A stretch of 64,000 nucleotides of DNA, from the NCBI GenBank assembly GCA_037039925.1, contig JAXRKP010000044.1:146344-210343 (forward strand). The letters are read 5' to 3'. Origin of the DNA: Doris montereyensis. Taxonomy: Eukaryota > Mollusca > Gastropoda > Nudibranchia > Dorididae. This document shows positions 27,401-42,400 of this stretch, in pieces; position 1 is the first letter of the stretch, and each line of letters starts with the position of its first letter. The notes beneath the pieces are model-generated. The model saw only the letters and a list, made by a program, of their open reading frames with translations. It had not been told where the DNA came from and did not search any database. A program made the translations under genes and the position numbers.

Positions 27401-30400
27401 CTGATCTCTTTGAAGTGGTGTATGTCAGTAAATTAAGCACTTTATGCACTATGCAGAGTAATCGCAAATCTTGGCTCTTATACAATTTCCAGTCATTATT
27501 TATCTTGCTACCAGTGTCTCAGAAGATGAAAAGATCTCATTCACAAGGACTACATTACAAATATAAAAGACGGTATTCTTTTCATTGCCCTTACGGACAG
27601 TAACTAGAGCACTCAAAGCGAGATTTTCCCATTGTATGGACAATAAGTTTTATCATTTTATTAAAACCCCAGTAATCTAAACATTGGTCTCTCTCGTAGG
27701 CTCCGATTTTGATTGGGATTTGTTTTTAGATCATGATGTCACATAATTCAGTTATGAGCAAAACACTATTTTGTCTGGGCTTAAATATAATTAAAAGATG
27801 GCTCCTGTGACATCAATTATTCTGTCTATAATATTTGATATTGTTGATTGTTTAAATGTGCATTAATCTTAACGTAACTAACGCTTAGCAAACTTATATT
27901 ATAACACAGTGCCATTAAGATATATATGTTATAATCATAATCATCTTACTAATTATTTACTACAATCTTATAATTATTTACTATAATTATTTACTATAAT
28001 CTTACTAAGAATTTACTCTAATCTTACTAAGAATTTACTCTAATCTTACTAAGAATTTACTCTAATCTTACTAAGAATTTACTATAGTCTTACTAAGAAT
28101 TTACTATAATCTTACTAAGAATTTACCATAATCTTACTAAGAATTTATTATAATCTTACTAAGAATTTACTATAATCTTACTAAGAATTTACTATAATCT
28201 TACTAAGAATTTACTCTAATCTTACTAAGAATTTACTATAGTCTTACTAAGAATTTACTATAGTCTTACTAAGAATTTACTCTAATCTTACTAAGAATTT
28301 ACTCTAATCTTACTAAGAATTTACTCTAATCTTACTAAGAATTTACTCTAATCTTACTAAGAATTTACTCTAATCTTACTAAGAATTTACTCTAATCTAC
28401 TAAGAATTTACTATAATCTTACTAAGAATTTACTCTAATCTTACTAAGAATTTACTATAATCTTACTAAGAACTTACTATAATCTTACTAAGAATTTACT
28501 ATAATCTTACTAAGAATTTACTATAATCTTACTAAGAATTTACTATAGTCTTACTAAGAATTTACTTATAATCTTACTAAGAATTTACCTAAGAATTTAC
28601 TATAATAATCTTACTAAGAATTTACTCTAATCTTACTAAGAATTTACTCTAATCTTACTAAGAATTTACTATAATCTTACTAAGAATTTACTATAATCTT
28701 ACTAAGAATTTACTATAATCTTACTAAGAATTTACTATAATCTTACTAAGAATTTACTCTAATCTTACTAAAAATTTACTATAATCTTACTAAGAATTTA
28801 CTCTAATCTTACGAAGAATTTACTCTAATCTTACTAAGGATTTACTCTAATCTTACTAAGAATTTACTCTAATCTTACTAAGAATTTACTCTAATCTTAC
28901 TAAGAATTTACTATAATCATTAAGACCCAATTTATCCCATGCACCACTCTTTGAACATTTTGTTGGCTTGAAGCTGGTCTCACATAGGTCATAATAAATG
29001 CTACCATTAGGAGGCCTGAGATCAACGCCATGGTGGACAGGGTTTACTTCAAACAAACCAAACTAAATTTAACTCATTACGGTTTATCCCGGCCGAAAAC
29101 GGCTGCACACTAGACAGCCTGTAAACCAATTTTTGTCACTTATTTTAAGTGCTATTATTTCTTAAAAACTGATTGGTCTGTTTAAGCCTCTTTCTGTCGT
29201 TAAAGGTCATGATCCTAATGTAAAGCCCGTCATTGACGGTATTTTTAGCTACTGTACTGCCTTTGTTTAAACACACACATTTTATCGTTCTGTTTCAATT
29301 GTCTATGTTTTTTGTGTGTTTCCTCCTTTTTGTTTTAATTTTTATCATCAATTTTGTCGTAATGGGCTGTAACAACAGTGACACAGTGAGAGAAGAACAG
29401 TGACACAGTGAGAGAAGAACAGTGACACCCAGTGACCCAGTGAGAAGAACAGTGACACAGTGAGAGAAGAACAGTGACACAGTGAGAGAAGAACAGTGAC
29501 CCAGTGAGAGAAGAACAGTGACCCAGTGAGAGAAGAACAGTGACACAGTGAGAGAAGAACAGTGACACAGTGAGAGAAGAACAGTGACACAGTGAGAGAA
29601 GAACAGTCACACAGAGAGAGAAGAACAGTGACACAGAGAGAGAAGAACAGTGACACAGTGAGAGAAGAACAGTGACACACTGAGAGAAAAATGCTTTTCC
29701 TAAAACCACCCACCAGAAGCACACGGGATGCTTAGAAAATGTAAATACACCACAGCAATGTGGTTGCGGGGAAATTGAATCTAGGTCAGCGTCTCCAGTC
29801 GGAGAATCTGCACACTAATGAATTAAGTCAGTATTGAAGGCCTGTTGCCATAAAATTCTCACTTTATGCAAGGTCCCTTAAATTTGTAATTTAAATATTC
29901 TGCATTAAAATATATTGAAAAATATTGCAATCTGTATTTTGATCTCTATGAAAGTGGGGCAGCAAATGCCTTGTTTCTATACCTAGGAACAAAACAAGCA
30001 AGAAAAGATTGACATGAAGAACAAGTACCATAAGATTATATCTCTGTTTTATCTTTACAACATGTTCTCATGAAAGTATCCATCATAATGAAGATTCCGT
30101 GCTGAAAATACTACTTACTCTCCACAAAATGATGGAAGAATCCGCACCACCAGACAGAATGAAATCTTCTTTGCTTGAGACGGCCGATGTCCAGATTTTA
30201 GCTTCGTGGCCATCAAATGTTTTTATGCACTCACTAGTTTTTATCAGCCACAGTTTCAAAAGTCCGTCAGATCCACTGGCAAAATCATAAAAACATTTTC
30301 ACAAATTAGATCCGCAAGAAAAAGCGCATAGGTAACTAAATGAAGGAACAAAGCTCAAAGAGCCCAGAATTCAAAATGAATCAATGAAAAAAGATTTCTT

Positions 30401-33400
30401 AAGTAAAAAAAAACCCAACATTTCTTAAGACTTATTGATGGGAAAATGTCAGTAATTTGTTACAAGAATGTTATTGCAACCAAGGATGATATCAATATCA
30501 ATAACAAGCATACTACACCCTGGATGATACCAAGTACGATTATTAGACGGGTCAGTATTCCATACTGAGGCTACACGAGTGGGCGGTATCGGCACTATTC
30601 CAACTTTTTAATTATAACCTGTTCAAAATGGCGACCTGGTAGAAAATTTCCTCGCATGAAAATGATCTTGGGATGGTTTAAAACCTTATACATGCAAAAT
30701 ATGGCCCCTCGTAATGGCTTGGCAACAAAGCCTTTGGCGAACAAAGAACGGCCAACTCAGAATTATATTCTATATAGACCTTACTCTTTTGACTTCTAGT
30801 CTGCATTTAAAACTGTGATTACATCAACTGGTGATAACCAGTAGCTTACCAGTTTGAACATGAAAATATCAAAACAACATCACACAATAATGGAAGTAAG
30901 GTTGATAGTGTAATCACGATAGGCATTTAAACCACACCCCGTAAATTCTACATAATATCAGAACAGGTACAGAATACTTTGAGGGTGGACCTAGGCATAG
31001 TCAAAAATACTTTGAGCTTTTTTTTATCTTCAATAAATATTTTCGGTGATATCAACTTATGAACTTATTCCTCTCAACCCTGTTTACAATTAAAAAGTAA
31101 AAACAGACAAGTTTGAGTTTGTTTTCATTTTTGTGTTCAATCGACTCTAGGCTAGAATCAATGGGAAGACCAGTGTACACAATGGTATAACACGCCAGAT
31201 ATTGTTTGGGCATGACTGGTTAAAATCGCAATAGAGACAAAAAAATGTACAACCAAATAACCTGGAAAAACATTTCTTATGACTAGATTAACAAAACACA
31301 GCTTAAAAATTTCAATGACTGACCTTGAAAGAATTTGGCGACCTTGTGACAAATATGAGAAAGACAGAACAGAACTATCATGGCCTTCCAATGTCTGTAG
31401 ATAAGAATTAAGATACAAAGTTTCATTGAAAACTACATGCTGAAAATGGCTGGAGATCTCAAAGTAGCCATACTGATAGCAAAGACTTAAAGAGAGGGAG
31501 ACATTTAACAGTTTCGTCACCCCAGTTTACATTGTGCTATGTCCATACGTTCCCATTTTTTTAAGTCGCACCTTAAAGTTTTGATTTTTCTAGAAGAACA
31601 TAGAAATAGAAATTTCAAAAACATTAATTTTTTAGACAAATAGTGACTAAATCCTGAATTTTCTGAAAACTTGACGTAAAACAATGGTAAACTAAGATGA
31701 CAATTTGTAAAAAAATAAAAGTGTGCAGTAATGGACGACAGCCTCTTTCAATCCCTCGGTTTAATTCTATTTCTTATTAAGCTTTAGTAACTTTAGATTG
31801 CAAAATCAAACTATCGTATTTCATAAAGAAAAACTTAAATGAAGATTTACCCTGACACATGAAAAATCAGATATGCTCCACAATTTTAGAAATCCATCGC
31901 CAGAGGAGGTGGCCACAATCTGGGAAAAAGGAAATTACAAAAACGTTGCGAACGCGATTTTGTGGAAAAAGACTTCCAAACAGTTTCAAGATAAATGGCA
32001 ATCTTCACTACCTTTACGTTAAAATCACAGATATTTCTTCTCTCACTGTAAGTCTGGAATTTGACCCGGGCAAGCCTTGAGAATTTCTTGATTACTCCTG
32101 ATGACGGGCAGTTCACTGATCACAGTCTGAAGGCTCACATTGAGATCATAGTCTCACACAGTTGATCACAGATCACAGCATCGAGAAACTATACTTCTCA
32201 ATGCCTTCAATAATAACGCCTCCAGACTTTGCTCTCTCAAGATGTAAGCTCAAACCATCGACAGAAACATTACAAACCCATCCTCTTATCAGTGATATAT
32301 ATCCTTAGTATGGAGCCATGAAAGCGGCAGAGTAATGGGTAAACAAGTTTCATTCAAAATACAACAGTATTCATGGTAGCTCAACAAAATGTGAACACTC
32401 GGCGTCAGGGCTAAATGAGTTAACACAGCTAATGACACATTTGATTTCATTTACCAACATTCAGAACTAAGGTGCTCTGGGGGTTTGGTAGGATTTTTAA
32501 TTTTGCCCGGACTGCCCTGTAAACCACGAAGGGATCTTTAACGTGCACAGAGTGCTGTGATCTGCACACGGGACCTCCTTTTATCAGCTGTCTCCGATGG
32601 GACTGGGTGTCGATCCACCTACCTGGACCAGGGGTAGATTTTGCTATAAAAAAAATTTTTTTTGGTTGAGAGGCCGACACCTTGCCTCTGGACTACTGAG
32701 CCCCCCCCCCCCCCCCCCCCCCAATGACACATGACATCAGCAAAGACTTTGAAATCAATTAAAAATGCCTCCTTTTTTTTCTTCTTCCTGACTGTCTACA
32801 CAAACATCCAATACACAAACTAAATGAGGTTTACTTTAAATATGATACACTATAATGTATAGGAAAAACATAGCCTGATGGTTCAGTAATTAGACTGTTG
32901 AACAAAAAAATCATGAGGTCAAAGGTTGAAATTATAGAACCGCTACACCTGACATTGGGAAATGAGACTTAAAAAATTTTCCTTGCTCCCCTGGGAGAGA
33001 ATGAGTACCAGCTATTTACTGGAAGGAAAAGCCTACAACACACCAGCTTCTTGTCCAGGGATTAATCTTGCATCACCTGCTCCTTTTTAACACTAAAGAA
33101 AAACCAAGAAACGCTCCGGCCCTCCGATAGGGGATGCAACAGCCTTGGGAAGGAATTTCATGTTTCTTTTGAGCAATAACAACATGTGACAACATGAACA
33201 CATTTCTTTCCAGAATGGGAAAAATATCAACCACAACATGAACCAACCTGATCAACTGGGGAAAATTTAATGTCCCATATGCCCCGCTTTGTGACCTCGC
33301 AAAACAGCCAACAGCGTGACAGAGTGCATCCCGTCACCAATGCTCCAAACCTGCACAACAAAGTCAACGGGTTTCAGACAAAAGTTTATATCAACTGTTA

Positions 33401-36400
33401 AGAAACAATCAACCTTTGTGGATGGGCTCTAAGTACAATAAAATTATCAAATCATGCTAAAGATAAGTCCCTGCATAAATATTTGAACTAAAAATTGTAA
33501 GCCTGTCTTATTGAAATAGGATAATAGTGATAATACTAATATATAGCAAAAAGCAACAAAATATGACTTAGGAAATCTTGTACAGAGGCAAAAACTGCTG
33601 TAAAATAATTTATACTCGCTAGAAACAACTGACTTTAAAAATACAAAAGCTTAACATCCTTAATCTTTCATTTTTTCCATTCTAATTAAGTGTTTTTATC
33701 ACATTTGTATCATGAAGCGCTTGGAAACCTTTGAAAGCATGGAAAGCGCTATATAAATAATCTTATTATTAATCAAATTAAACTTCTTTTTTCCTTTATG
33801 CATAAATGTTGATGTTCCTGTTCTAGTTTTATTATATAGTTTGAATATATCTTCATTTAAACATTTCAGGTATCGTACCTTTGCAGTTTTATCCTGAGAA
33901 CCAGTGGCAACAACTCTATCATTTGGAGCAACACCTATGCAATTAATGTCTTTATCATGAGCGTGTTCTGTCGCAGAAACTCTTAGTGTGGACAGAGGGG
34001 TCATATCAGTGTCACTTGGGAATGCCCACAACTTCAGCGTACGGTCGACTCCACCAGATAGCAAAAATGTTGGACGAGTGCCGAGTCTAGAAAATGACAT
34101 TTGTGAATATATTAAATTACACAACGGAGAAAATTTGGGAATGAAAGATCGTCTTTCACCGTATCGTAATTTTGAATATTCAAAAAGTGTTGCCAAAAAG
34201 CTGCTGCCAAAAACGAGAACAAATGAATAGCTGTTGTAATGAAAGGAAAGGTTACATAGTGCAAAAAACATAGGGAAAAAGCAAAACTTTGCATAACTTA
34301 AACACCAAAAGTTGGCATTCTCTTAACTCCATCTGCCGAGGACGACAGAGTCGTCAATGCGATTTTCCCAATAATACCGGAAGTACAAGCCAGCCGTCGA
34401 ATCATTCTCCTACCTCCACACATATTTTAAAAGCTGGTTATCGATACCTAGGACATCATTACATTGAGAGATAGCTTTGTGCTACTTTTTACTCATCTGT
34501 TCCGGTCTACTTTCGTGTTTACTTTGCCAAAGCGTTTTCAGTGTCAACATTGGAATTTTACGAATAAGTACATCGTCAACATTGGAATTTCACAAATAAG
34601 TCCATTGTCAACATTGGAATTTCATGAATAAGTTCATTGTCAACATTGGAATTTCACGAATAAGTACATTGTCAACATTGGAATTTCACGAATAATTTCA
34701 TTGTCAACATTGGAATTTCATGAATAAGTCCATTGTCAACATTGGAATTTCATGAATAAGTTCATTGTCAACATTGGAATTTCATGAATAAGTTCGTTGT
34801 CAACATTGGAATTTCACGAATAAGTACATTGTCAACATTGGAATTTCACGAATAAGTTCATTGTCAACATTGGAATTTCACGAATAATTTCATTGTCAAC
34901 ATTGGAATTTCATGAATAAGTCCATTGTCAACATTGGAATTTCATGAATAAGTTCATTGTCAACATTGGAATTTCATGAATAAGTTCGTTGTCAACATTG
35001 GAATTTCACGAATAAGTACATTGTCAACATTGGAATTTCACGAATAAGTTCATTGTCAACATTGGAATTTCACGAATAATTTCATTGTCAACATTGGAAT
35101 TTCATGAATAAGTCCATTGTCAACATTGGAATTTCATGAATAAGTCCATTGTCAACATTGGAATTTCATGAATAAGTTCATTGTCAACATTGGAATTTCA
35201 CGAATAAGTCCATTGTCAACATTAGAATTTCACGAATAAGTCCATTGTCAACATTAGAATTTCACGAATAAGTCCATTGTCAACATTAGAATTTCACGAA
35301 TAAGTCCATTGTCAACATTGGAATTTCACGAATAAGTACATTGTTAACATTGGCATTTCACGAATAAGTCCTTTGTCATAAGGTAAAAAGAATCAAGATT
35401 TTTACATTAATGTGGCCTTTAATAATCAACAACACACTAGTTACGCTATCAACAACACACTAGTTACACTATCAACAACACACTAGTTACGCTATCAACA
35501 ACACACTAGTTACACTATCAACAACACACTAGTTACGCTATCAACAACACACTAGTTACACTATCAACAACACACTAGTTACACTATCAACAACACACCA
35601 GTTACATTATCAACAACACACTAGTTACGCTATCAACAACACACTAGTTACGCTATCAACAACACACTAGTTACGTTATCAACAACACATTAGTTACGTT
35701 ATCAACAACACATTAGTTATGCTATCAACAACACACTAGTTATGCTATCAACAACACACTAGTTACATCACACTATCAACAACACACTAGTTACATCACA
35801 CTAGTTAGTTATCGCTATCAACACACTAGTTACACTATCAACAACACACTAGTTATGTTATCAACAACACATTAGTTACGCTATCAACAACACCCTAGTT
35901 ATGCTATCAACAACACACTAGTTACGCTATCAACAACACACTAGTTACATTATCAACAACACACTAGTTACTATCAATATCACGCTACAACACACTAGCT
36001 ACGCTATCAACAACACACTAGTTACGCTATCAACAACACACTACATGTAGTTACGCTATCAACAACACACTACAGTTAGTATCAACAACACACTAGTTAT
36101 GCTTTTAAAGAACTTCTTTAAACCGTCAATATGACCATAAACTGCTACCAGCCAAATGCTTGCTTACTTCGACATGGCTATTGCCTGCACTGCTTGTGTG
36201 TGACCTTGACCTAGAGCAATGCATGTGACGAAACCTGTATCTGGACAAAGTTGCCATATTCGTATGGTTGAATCCTGTACAATTATATGACAAAATACAA
36301 AACGTCAAATTACTAAATGACAACTTAAATAAATGGTCATAACATGTCTTTTGTGTAGCAATAGACAGATAACAAATTTATTCAAACATTATGTGAACAC

Positions 36401-39400
36401 TGATTAAAGTGCAGCCCAAAGATCGTTTTCATTTGAGGAATTTTCCTTCTAAAAGTGACGCTTAATTAAAGAAAATTTCATTGTTTCCCTGTCATTCAGT
36501 AGAATTTTCCTCCCCTGAGCCGCCGTTTTCAACAGATTTTATAATTAAAAGTTGGAATAGTATTGTCCACACCTACCCACATAACCTCAGTATGGAGTAG
36601 GCCTATCGACTCTATCTAACACACGTGCTTGATATCATCTGTGGTGTAACAAGTTTGTAAACACATATGATGGAAAGAAACAAAGAAATGTTCACATGTT
36701 ACACTTTCCTCATTCTATGTTGAAAAAATATTCTGAATGAATCAACGAGAAATGACCAACCTTTGATGCAGACAAAATAAAGTTGTCCTTACGTCCAAGG
36801 CAGTGATAATTTCTGAATGACCTTGAAGCATCTGACATTCCCAAGAATCTCGCTTGAAAACCTTCAGAAGATCAGTGTTGGTTGCCACAGCAACATGAGA
36901 ATCTTCTTTTCCAAGGAAACGGCAAGACAAAATTTCATCCAGATGACCACACAACTGAAACAGACAAAACAGGCACGTCTATTTCCTTTCCCATTCGATT
37001 CCTTACTTACAGAGATTCGATATGAGTTGATGCGTTACACACACAAAGCTAATTCGGTGAAAGAGAAATAGAAGAATAGAAGATGGGCTGTATGTAAAAA
37101 GCCTTTTGTTTACATTCCTTCTATTACTATTTGTCTGTGTAATAGGATTCCTTCTATTACTATTTGTCTGTGTAATGGGATTCCTTCTATTACTATTTGT
37201 CTGTGTAATGGGATTCCTTCTATTACTATTTGTCTGTGTAATGGGATTTTTTCTATTACTATTTGTCTATGTAATGGGATTCCTTCGATTACTTTTTGTC
37301 TGTGTTATAGGAGATAATATAAATGGCCTTTACGTCAATATTGACAATCCTGTAACAGTTGCTGTCCCTGCTACGTCTGGTCCAATTTTATTCTGATGAA
37401 AGTATAGATGCCCAGCCAAACTTCCTTCCCCTTTGATCTTTGCCTCTTCTACTTCTACATATTCACAGTAATGAACTGGTCAGTAAGTCTGAGGTACAAG
37501 AGAAGTTGTAGCGGTATTTCTAAATAGGCCTTTGGTAGGAATTTAATTGTGCCAAGCATACGGCAAAACAAATAGGAGATGATGACAAGAAAAAGTGACT
37601 GACCACAACCCACGTACATAAAGCATAGGAAGAGTTTTGATTGATTTGACAGACTCTGGCTTACGCAAATGTTGATCATCAACATCTCGGGAAGCTACTA
37701 AAAAAAAGATAAACTATTTGTGCAATAGACTGAAAAAAACATTTTCTCTCCTCAAAAACGATGAAAGTCATCATAATGCAGTGCCAAGGTACTGAAAAGT
37801 ATGACGGTAAAAAATCAGTCAAATATGTGCTAACAGTTTCACATGTTAAAAAGTCGTATATTTATTTTCCTGATAAGATAAAGCACAGATAAGATAATGT
37901 TAAAGAAAAAAGAAAAGAAAAAGAAAGATACCCAAGATTTTTGTTACTTTTGTAAAGGAAAGCAAAATAATCAATCTCTAACATCAGGCTACTATGTCAA
38001 AAGAAAAATTTGGTATAGACTTTGCAGTCCTGAAGTTTGATTAAATTTCATCCATCTGTTAATGCTGGCCACTAAATAAAAGTTTTGTCATTTAATGACA
38101 TTTTCTTAGCATACCTGCTTTTCTTGGGTAAACTCAGAGCTCAGTAGAACAATGTTTTGATCATAGGTAGCAAACATAATTCCATTGAGATCCGGACAAT
38201 AAACAGCATGAGTAATATAGTCATCGCCGCCTTCTTTGCCAGGGTCCGCATCACTCAAACGGCAATTGTTTGAGTATTCCTTGACACCTGAGACAGCATT
38301 CACCACATGCACCTCACCTGGTAGAATTTCATTAGGAGACAATTCTTACCGTTACAAGATATGCTGTCATTTCTCCCAAGTAAAATTTTAAAAAAAACTA
38401 CTACAAAAATAAAAATAAAAACCAACCTCTGAATACCAAACAAAATATAAAAAATAAGCTTCCATTGAACAAGAATGTCGGACATTTTGACCAATTAAGA
38501 TTTTCAAAGAAGCTAATTTAAATACATGTCACCCATCTCAAGCGGTTAATCTAATCAACGTGAATCCTTTTTAATCCCCCTGAGAATCATCCTCACATCA
38601 TGTTACTATTGTTACAAATCAAAACATAAATATGAGCGCATCATGGTTCATTTTGCACAAATCAAAGAACCTTCCCAAAAATTGCACATCATCTCAGGTC
38701 CATTAAAAACTTGAAATACTATTTAACAAAGGATGAATTAAAACAATTTGTTCATACCACTGGCACAAACCAGGATGAACCTGGGAATCTTGTCCTCATC
38801 AATGACGTTTGGAAATTCTAGTGGGACAATCACAGACACCACAGACTGAAATGACAAAAGATCCAGACATACAGCCATATGCATAAAACAGCCGATGATA
38901 CCACTTAAACTAAAAACAGGAAAACTTAGCCACAGCCCTTAGGGCAAAATATTTCTGATGTTAACATGAATGAAGTGTTGAACATTGAAATAAACAAAAT
39001 ACATTCTAAGTGGCAAAGTTTTGATGGTCTAGTGATAAGTGGTCAGACATTGTGAGTCTACATGTCAATCCTATATTAACTAAGCTCAATGTTGTTTACT
39101 TTGGAAAGACACGACATGGCTTTCCTCACAGCAGACTGGTGTAAGTGGGTACCAGTTAAATCTAGAAAACAATGCCTAACACAGAATGGTGTGCCATGGA
39201 TTGACATTGTATCATTTATTCCATTCAATGACACACAAAACAGGATACACCTTCAAAATACTTATGATAAGATAATTTGTCAATAACGATCAAAGCCACA
39301 CACACTGAAATGTATGAATGCACTTCAAGAAATGTTACGGCAATTTTGTTTCTTTTTCCACCTACATGGAAGATGGTATTACTTACTCAGACCACGTAGT

Positions 39401-42400
39401 CTTTTCACTCAAACTGAAAGAGCCACTTTGTGCCAGGCGTTGATTTTAAGCTTCAGTCATATATAATAAAGGAGCAAATACATTGTAAAAAATTGGTTAC
39501 GTTTCTCACCTCAAAGATAGGAATGGTCTTAAATACTTTCCATTTGTCAGTTTTCCAGACACAAACCACTTTATCCTTTCCAGAGCTAGAAAAAAAAGGT
39601 TAATGATAAACGATGAGGATGTTAAACTCATTTGCTATTTACTTCATTAGATCAGAATTTAAAAGGATTTGTAACTTAACATGAATAGTTCATATGACGT
39701 CTGTCTTAAAAGCTAAATAGACCGTAGACCATAACGACGTTAAAAGATATCTCCGGAGGTTTCTTTTATAGTGGGAAAAGAAAAAAGGAAAAACAGGCAG
39801 AAATAGAAGAAAAAGTTTTATTTCATAAAATTTAAATATTTAAAGATGATTTAAATGGACAACATCAAGAAAGTGGAATTTATCACTTTAAATTTGGTAC
39901 AGTAGTTACTGTCTAAATGTCCGCCATAATGCCCGTTTCTCCAAATGCCCACAATCTCAGTGAAACCGGGTTTTTCTCTATGTAAACTGCCCTCTAAATG
40001 TCCATTTCAAAACAAAGAATAAAAAATTAATGTTAAAGCCAGAAGTAAAGCAAAACAAAAAACCAAGAAAAAAAAAGTGAGATAAAATCTCTCATCTTCA
40101 AATCTTTTTTCTTCTTTTAAAGTAAACCATCTTGCTAACCTGTACATTGTGTCTCCATTGTCAGAAAATGCAAAGGAAGTGACAAGACTAGCGTGACACT
40201 GACTCGTCACTATACAGGAACTAGTTCTGAGGTCCCAAATTCTAACGGTGTAATCCTCTGCAGCAGATACAAGCTGAAGGCGCTCTGAGTCCGGGTGAAA
40301 AGTCGTGACTCTAAGATGATTCAGAAAATAAAGATTACTGAAGAGAGCTTAAAGTATAGTCATATTATGACATAAACACAGTTGAAAAAGAAATGTTTCC
40401 ATTACTATCAGGCTTTGAATAGCATATTTAGAAAATTATAATAAGTTGCTCAAATCGTTTAAAAATAAGATACAAAACCATACATAACAAGGCAACATAA
40501 ATAAAACTGAAATTAAATAGGATTCCTTTATAAATTTTACAGTTTACCAATAAATATACCCCCTTTTGAAACATTTCATGCAAAACTTATAAAAAAGTAA
40601 GTCAGTTACTGCTCACTAACTTGAATCATTCAGGTCTAACCGTACCGGTAGTCAGCAAGAAAGAGTCGTACCTAACAACACCACCATGGCCTTTCAAATT
40701 ATGAGTGAAATAGCCCTGACAATATCCCAGATTTTGACCGTCGAGTCTGCACTTCCTGATGCTAAGAGAGTGATTGTTGGATCAAATGCAAGTGAAGTCA
40801 CAGGAGCAGAATGTACCGACTGAGAACAGAAAAAGAAGAAAGAAACACACAACATGAGGTCATGAGGTTTAAACAGTGCCTTTTCTCTCAAAAAAAGAGA
40901 TGCATATGGTGTAAATTCATTTCAGTTTGCTGAGAAAAAAAGAACTCGATACATTTTCACTCTGATAAAGACAAGACCGTGTGAATCTGTTGTTTGATAA
41001 AAACATAACATATAATTTCAAATTCCTGGAAGTATAAATTATATAAGTTAAAGATCATCTACTTGATCCTAGCTCAACAGATCAAGATCTTTCACACATA
41101 TATGAAATAATGGGGGGGGGGGGGGGCTTGGTAGTCCAGAGGTAAGGTGTCGGCCTCTCAACTAAATGGTCGTGGGTTCAAGTCCCGCCAACGGTTCTCC
41201 AGTTTTTTCGAGTACAATCTATCCCCCCTTGGTCATGGTGGGTGGATCTACACCTAGTCCCATCAGAGACGGACAATGACAAGGAGGTCCTGTGTGCAGA
41301 TCACAACATTTTGTGCACGTTAAAGATCCTTGACCGTTTACGTCCAGGCAAAATGAACAATCAATCTACCAAAAACCCAGAGATCCCCATAGTTTTGGAT
41401 GTGGGTAAAATCAAATCAAAATATATCAAATACTACCATACTTTGTTTATCAAAAGCTTGTTAAAGTTTTAACAACAGAAAAAGAAAAGCACAAACAAAA
41501 GACCAAATTGCATTGTAGTCATGGCGAAATCATTAGCTTACTAGCATTGAACACAAAATTTAAAATTCATATTGCTGCACAAAATACATACATATTAATA
41601 GAGATTTATCCTTACCCGCCAGGTTTTCAGAAGACTGTAATCTTCCAAGCTCCACTGTCTGAACAGCGAGTTCTGAGTTGCCAACACCAAAAACTAAGAA
41701 TAAAACAATTAGTTGAGACGTCATGAAAAGTATATCATTCAAGTAAGAATAGAACTTTTGGTATAAATAAAGTGATTTAAATTACACTGCATAATTTAAA
41801 GACGGCCTACACGTTGTGAAAAGATATGAAGAAAAAAAGCATAAAAAAACTTAAGTTCAGAAAAGTACTGCATATATTTTATTTTATTTAAAACATGGAT
41901 TTATTTCAATGTTGACACTAACTGAAAAAAAAATCTAAACTAAGAGCATGACTAGAAGAATACAAGTGCCACAGCAGCATATGGGTGGGAGAGATGGAAG
42001 TGTCATAGTTTTAGGGGGGTGCGTGTGTGAGAAAAAGATGATATCCTTTCAGTTACAAAATTCTTTTCTTTGTGGAAATAGATATTATGTTTGTTTTCAA
42101 TGTTTTCCTAATCAGGCTTGTACATCCGCATCTGTGCTTCCTTGCTTATCAACAATATTTCCTAGGGTAAATGAAGGAGTCTACTTCCTCTAGCCGAGAA
42201 TTTTTTTATCATAAAAAACAAAAAGCAAGAGACAAAGTAAGAAATGAAAACAGATTTGGAAAAAAATTTAAACAGGAACGAATCGAAATAGTTCTAGGAA
42301 GAAGAGAGTGGAGATGGATATGCCATACACTGCAGAAACAAGCAACAAGAATGATCAGACAAGCCCTAAAGGATGTCATAAATGGGGCTGGCCTGGAGAG

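Noticed and set aside
26814..27485. 223-codon minus-strand frame of twelve-residue repeats ([12 protein letters not shown])
   Set aside because: It is the 36-bp minisatellite read in frame; the + strand is also open with another periodic peptide, and it lies inside a TBL3 intron. Length divisible by three explains it.
27950..28917. Dense 22-bp repeats resembling a CRISPR array
   Set aside because: Units are contiguous with no unique spacers, and the window is an animal genome.
31158..31520. 120-codon minus frame around TBL3 exon 16
   Set aside because: Only 31324-31394 is exon; the rest is intron read through in the same frame.
36742..36792. Donor GTAAGG at 36792 as the end of TBL3 exon 11
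   Set aside because: Using it removes the WD40 strand [10 protein letters not shown]; extending to 36761 with one base restored gives the full repeat and correct phase.
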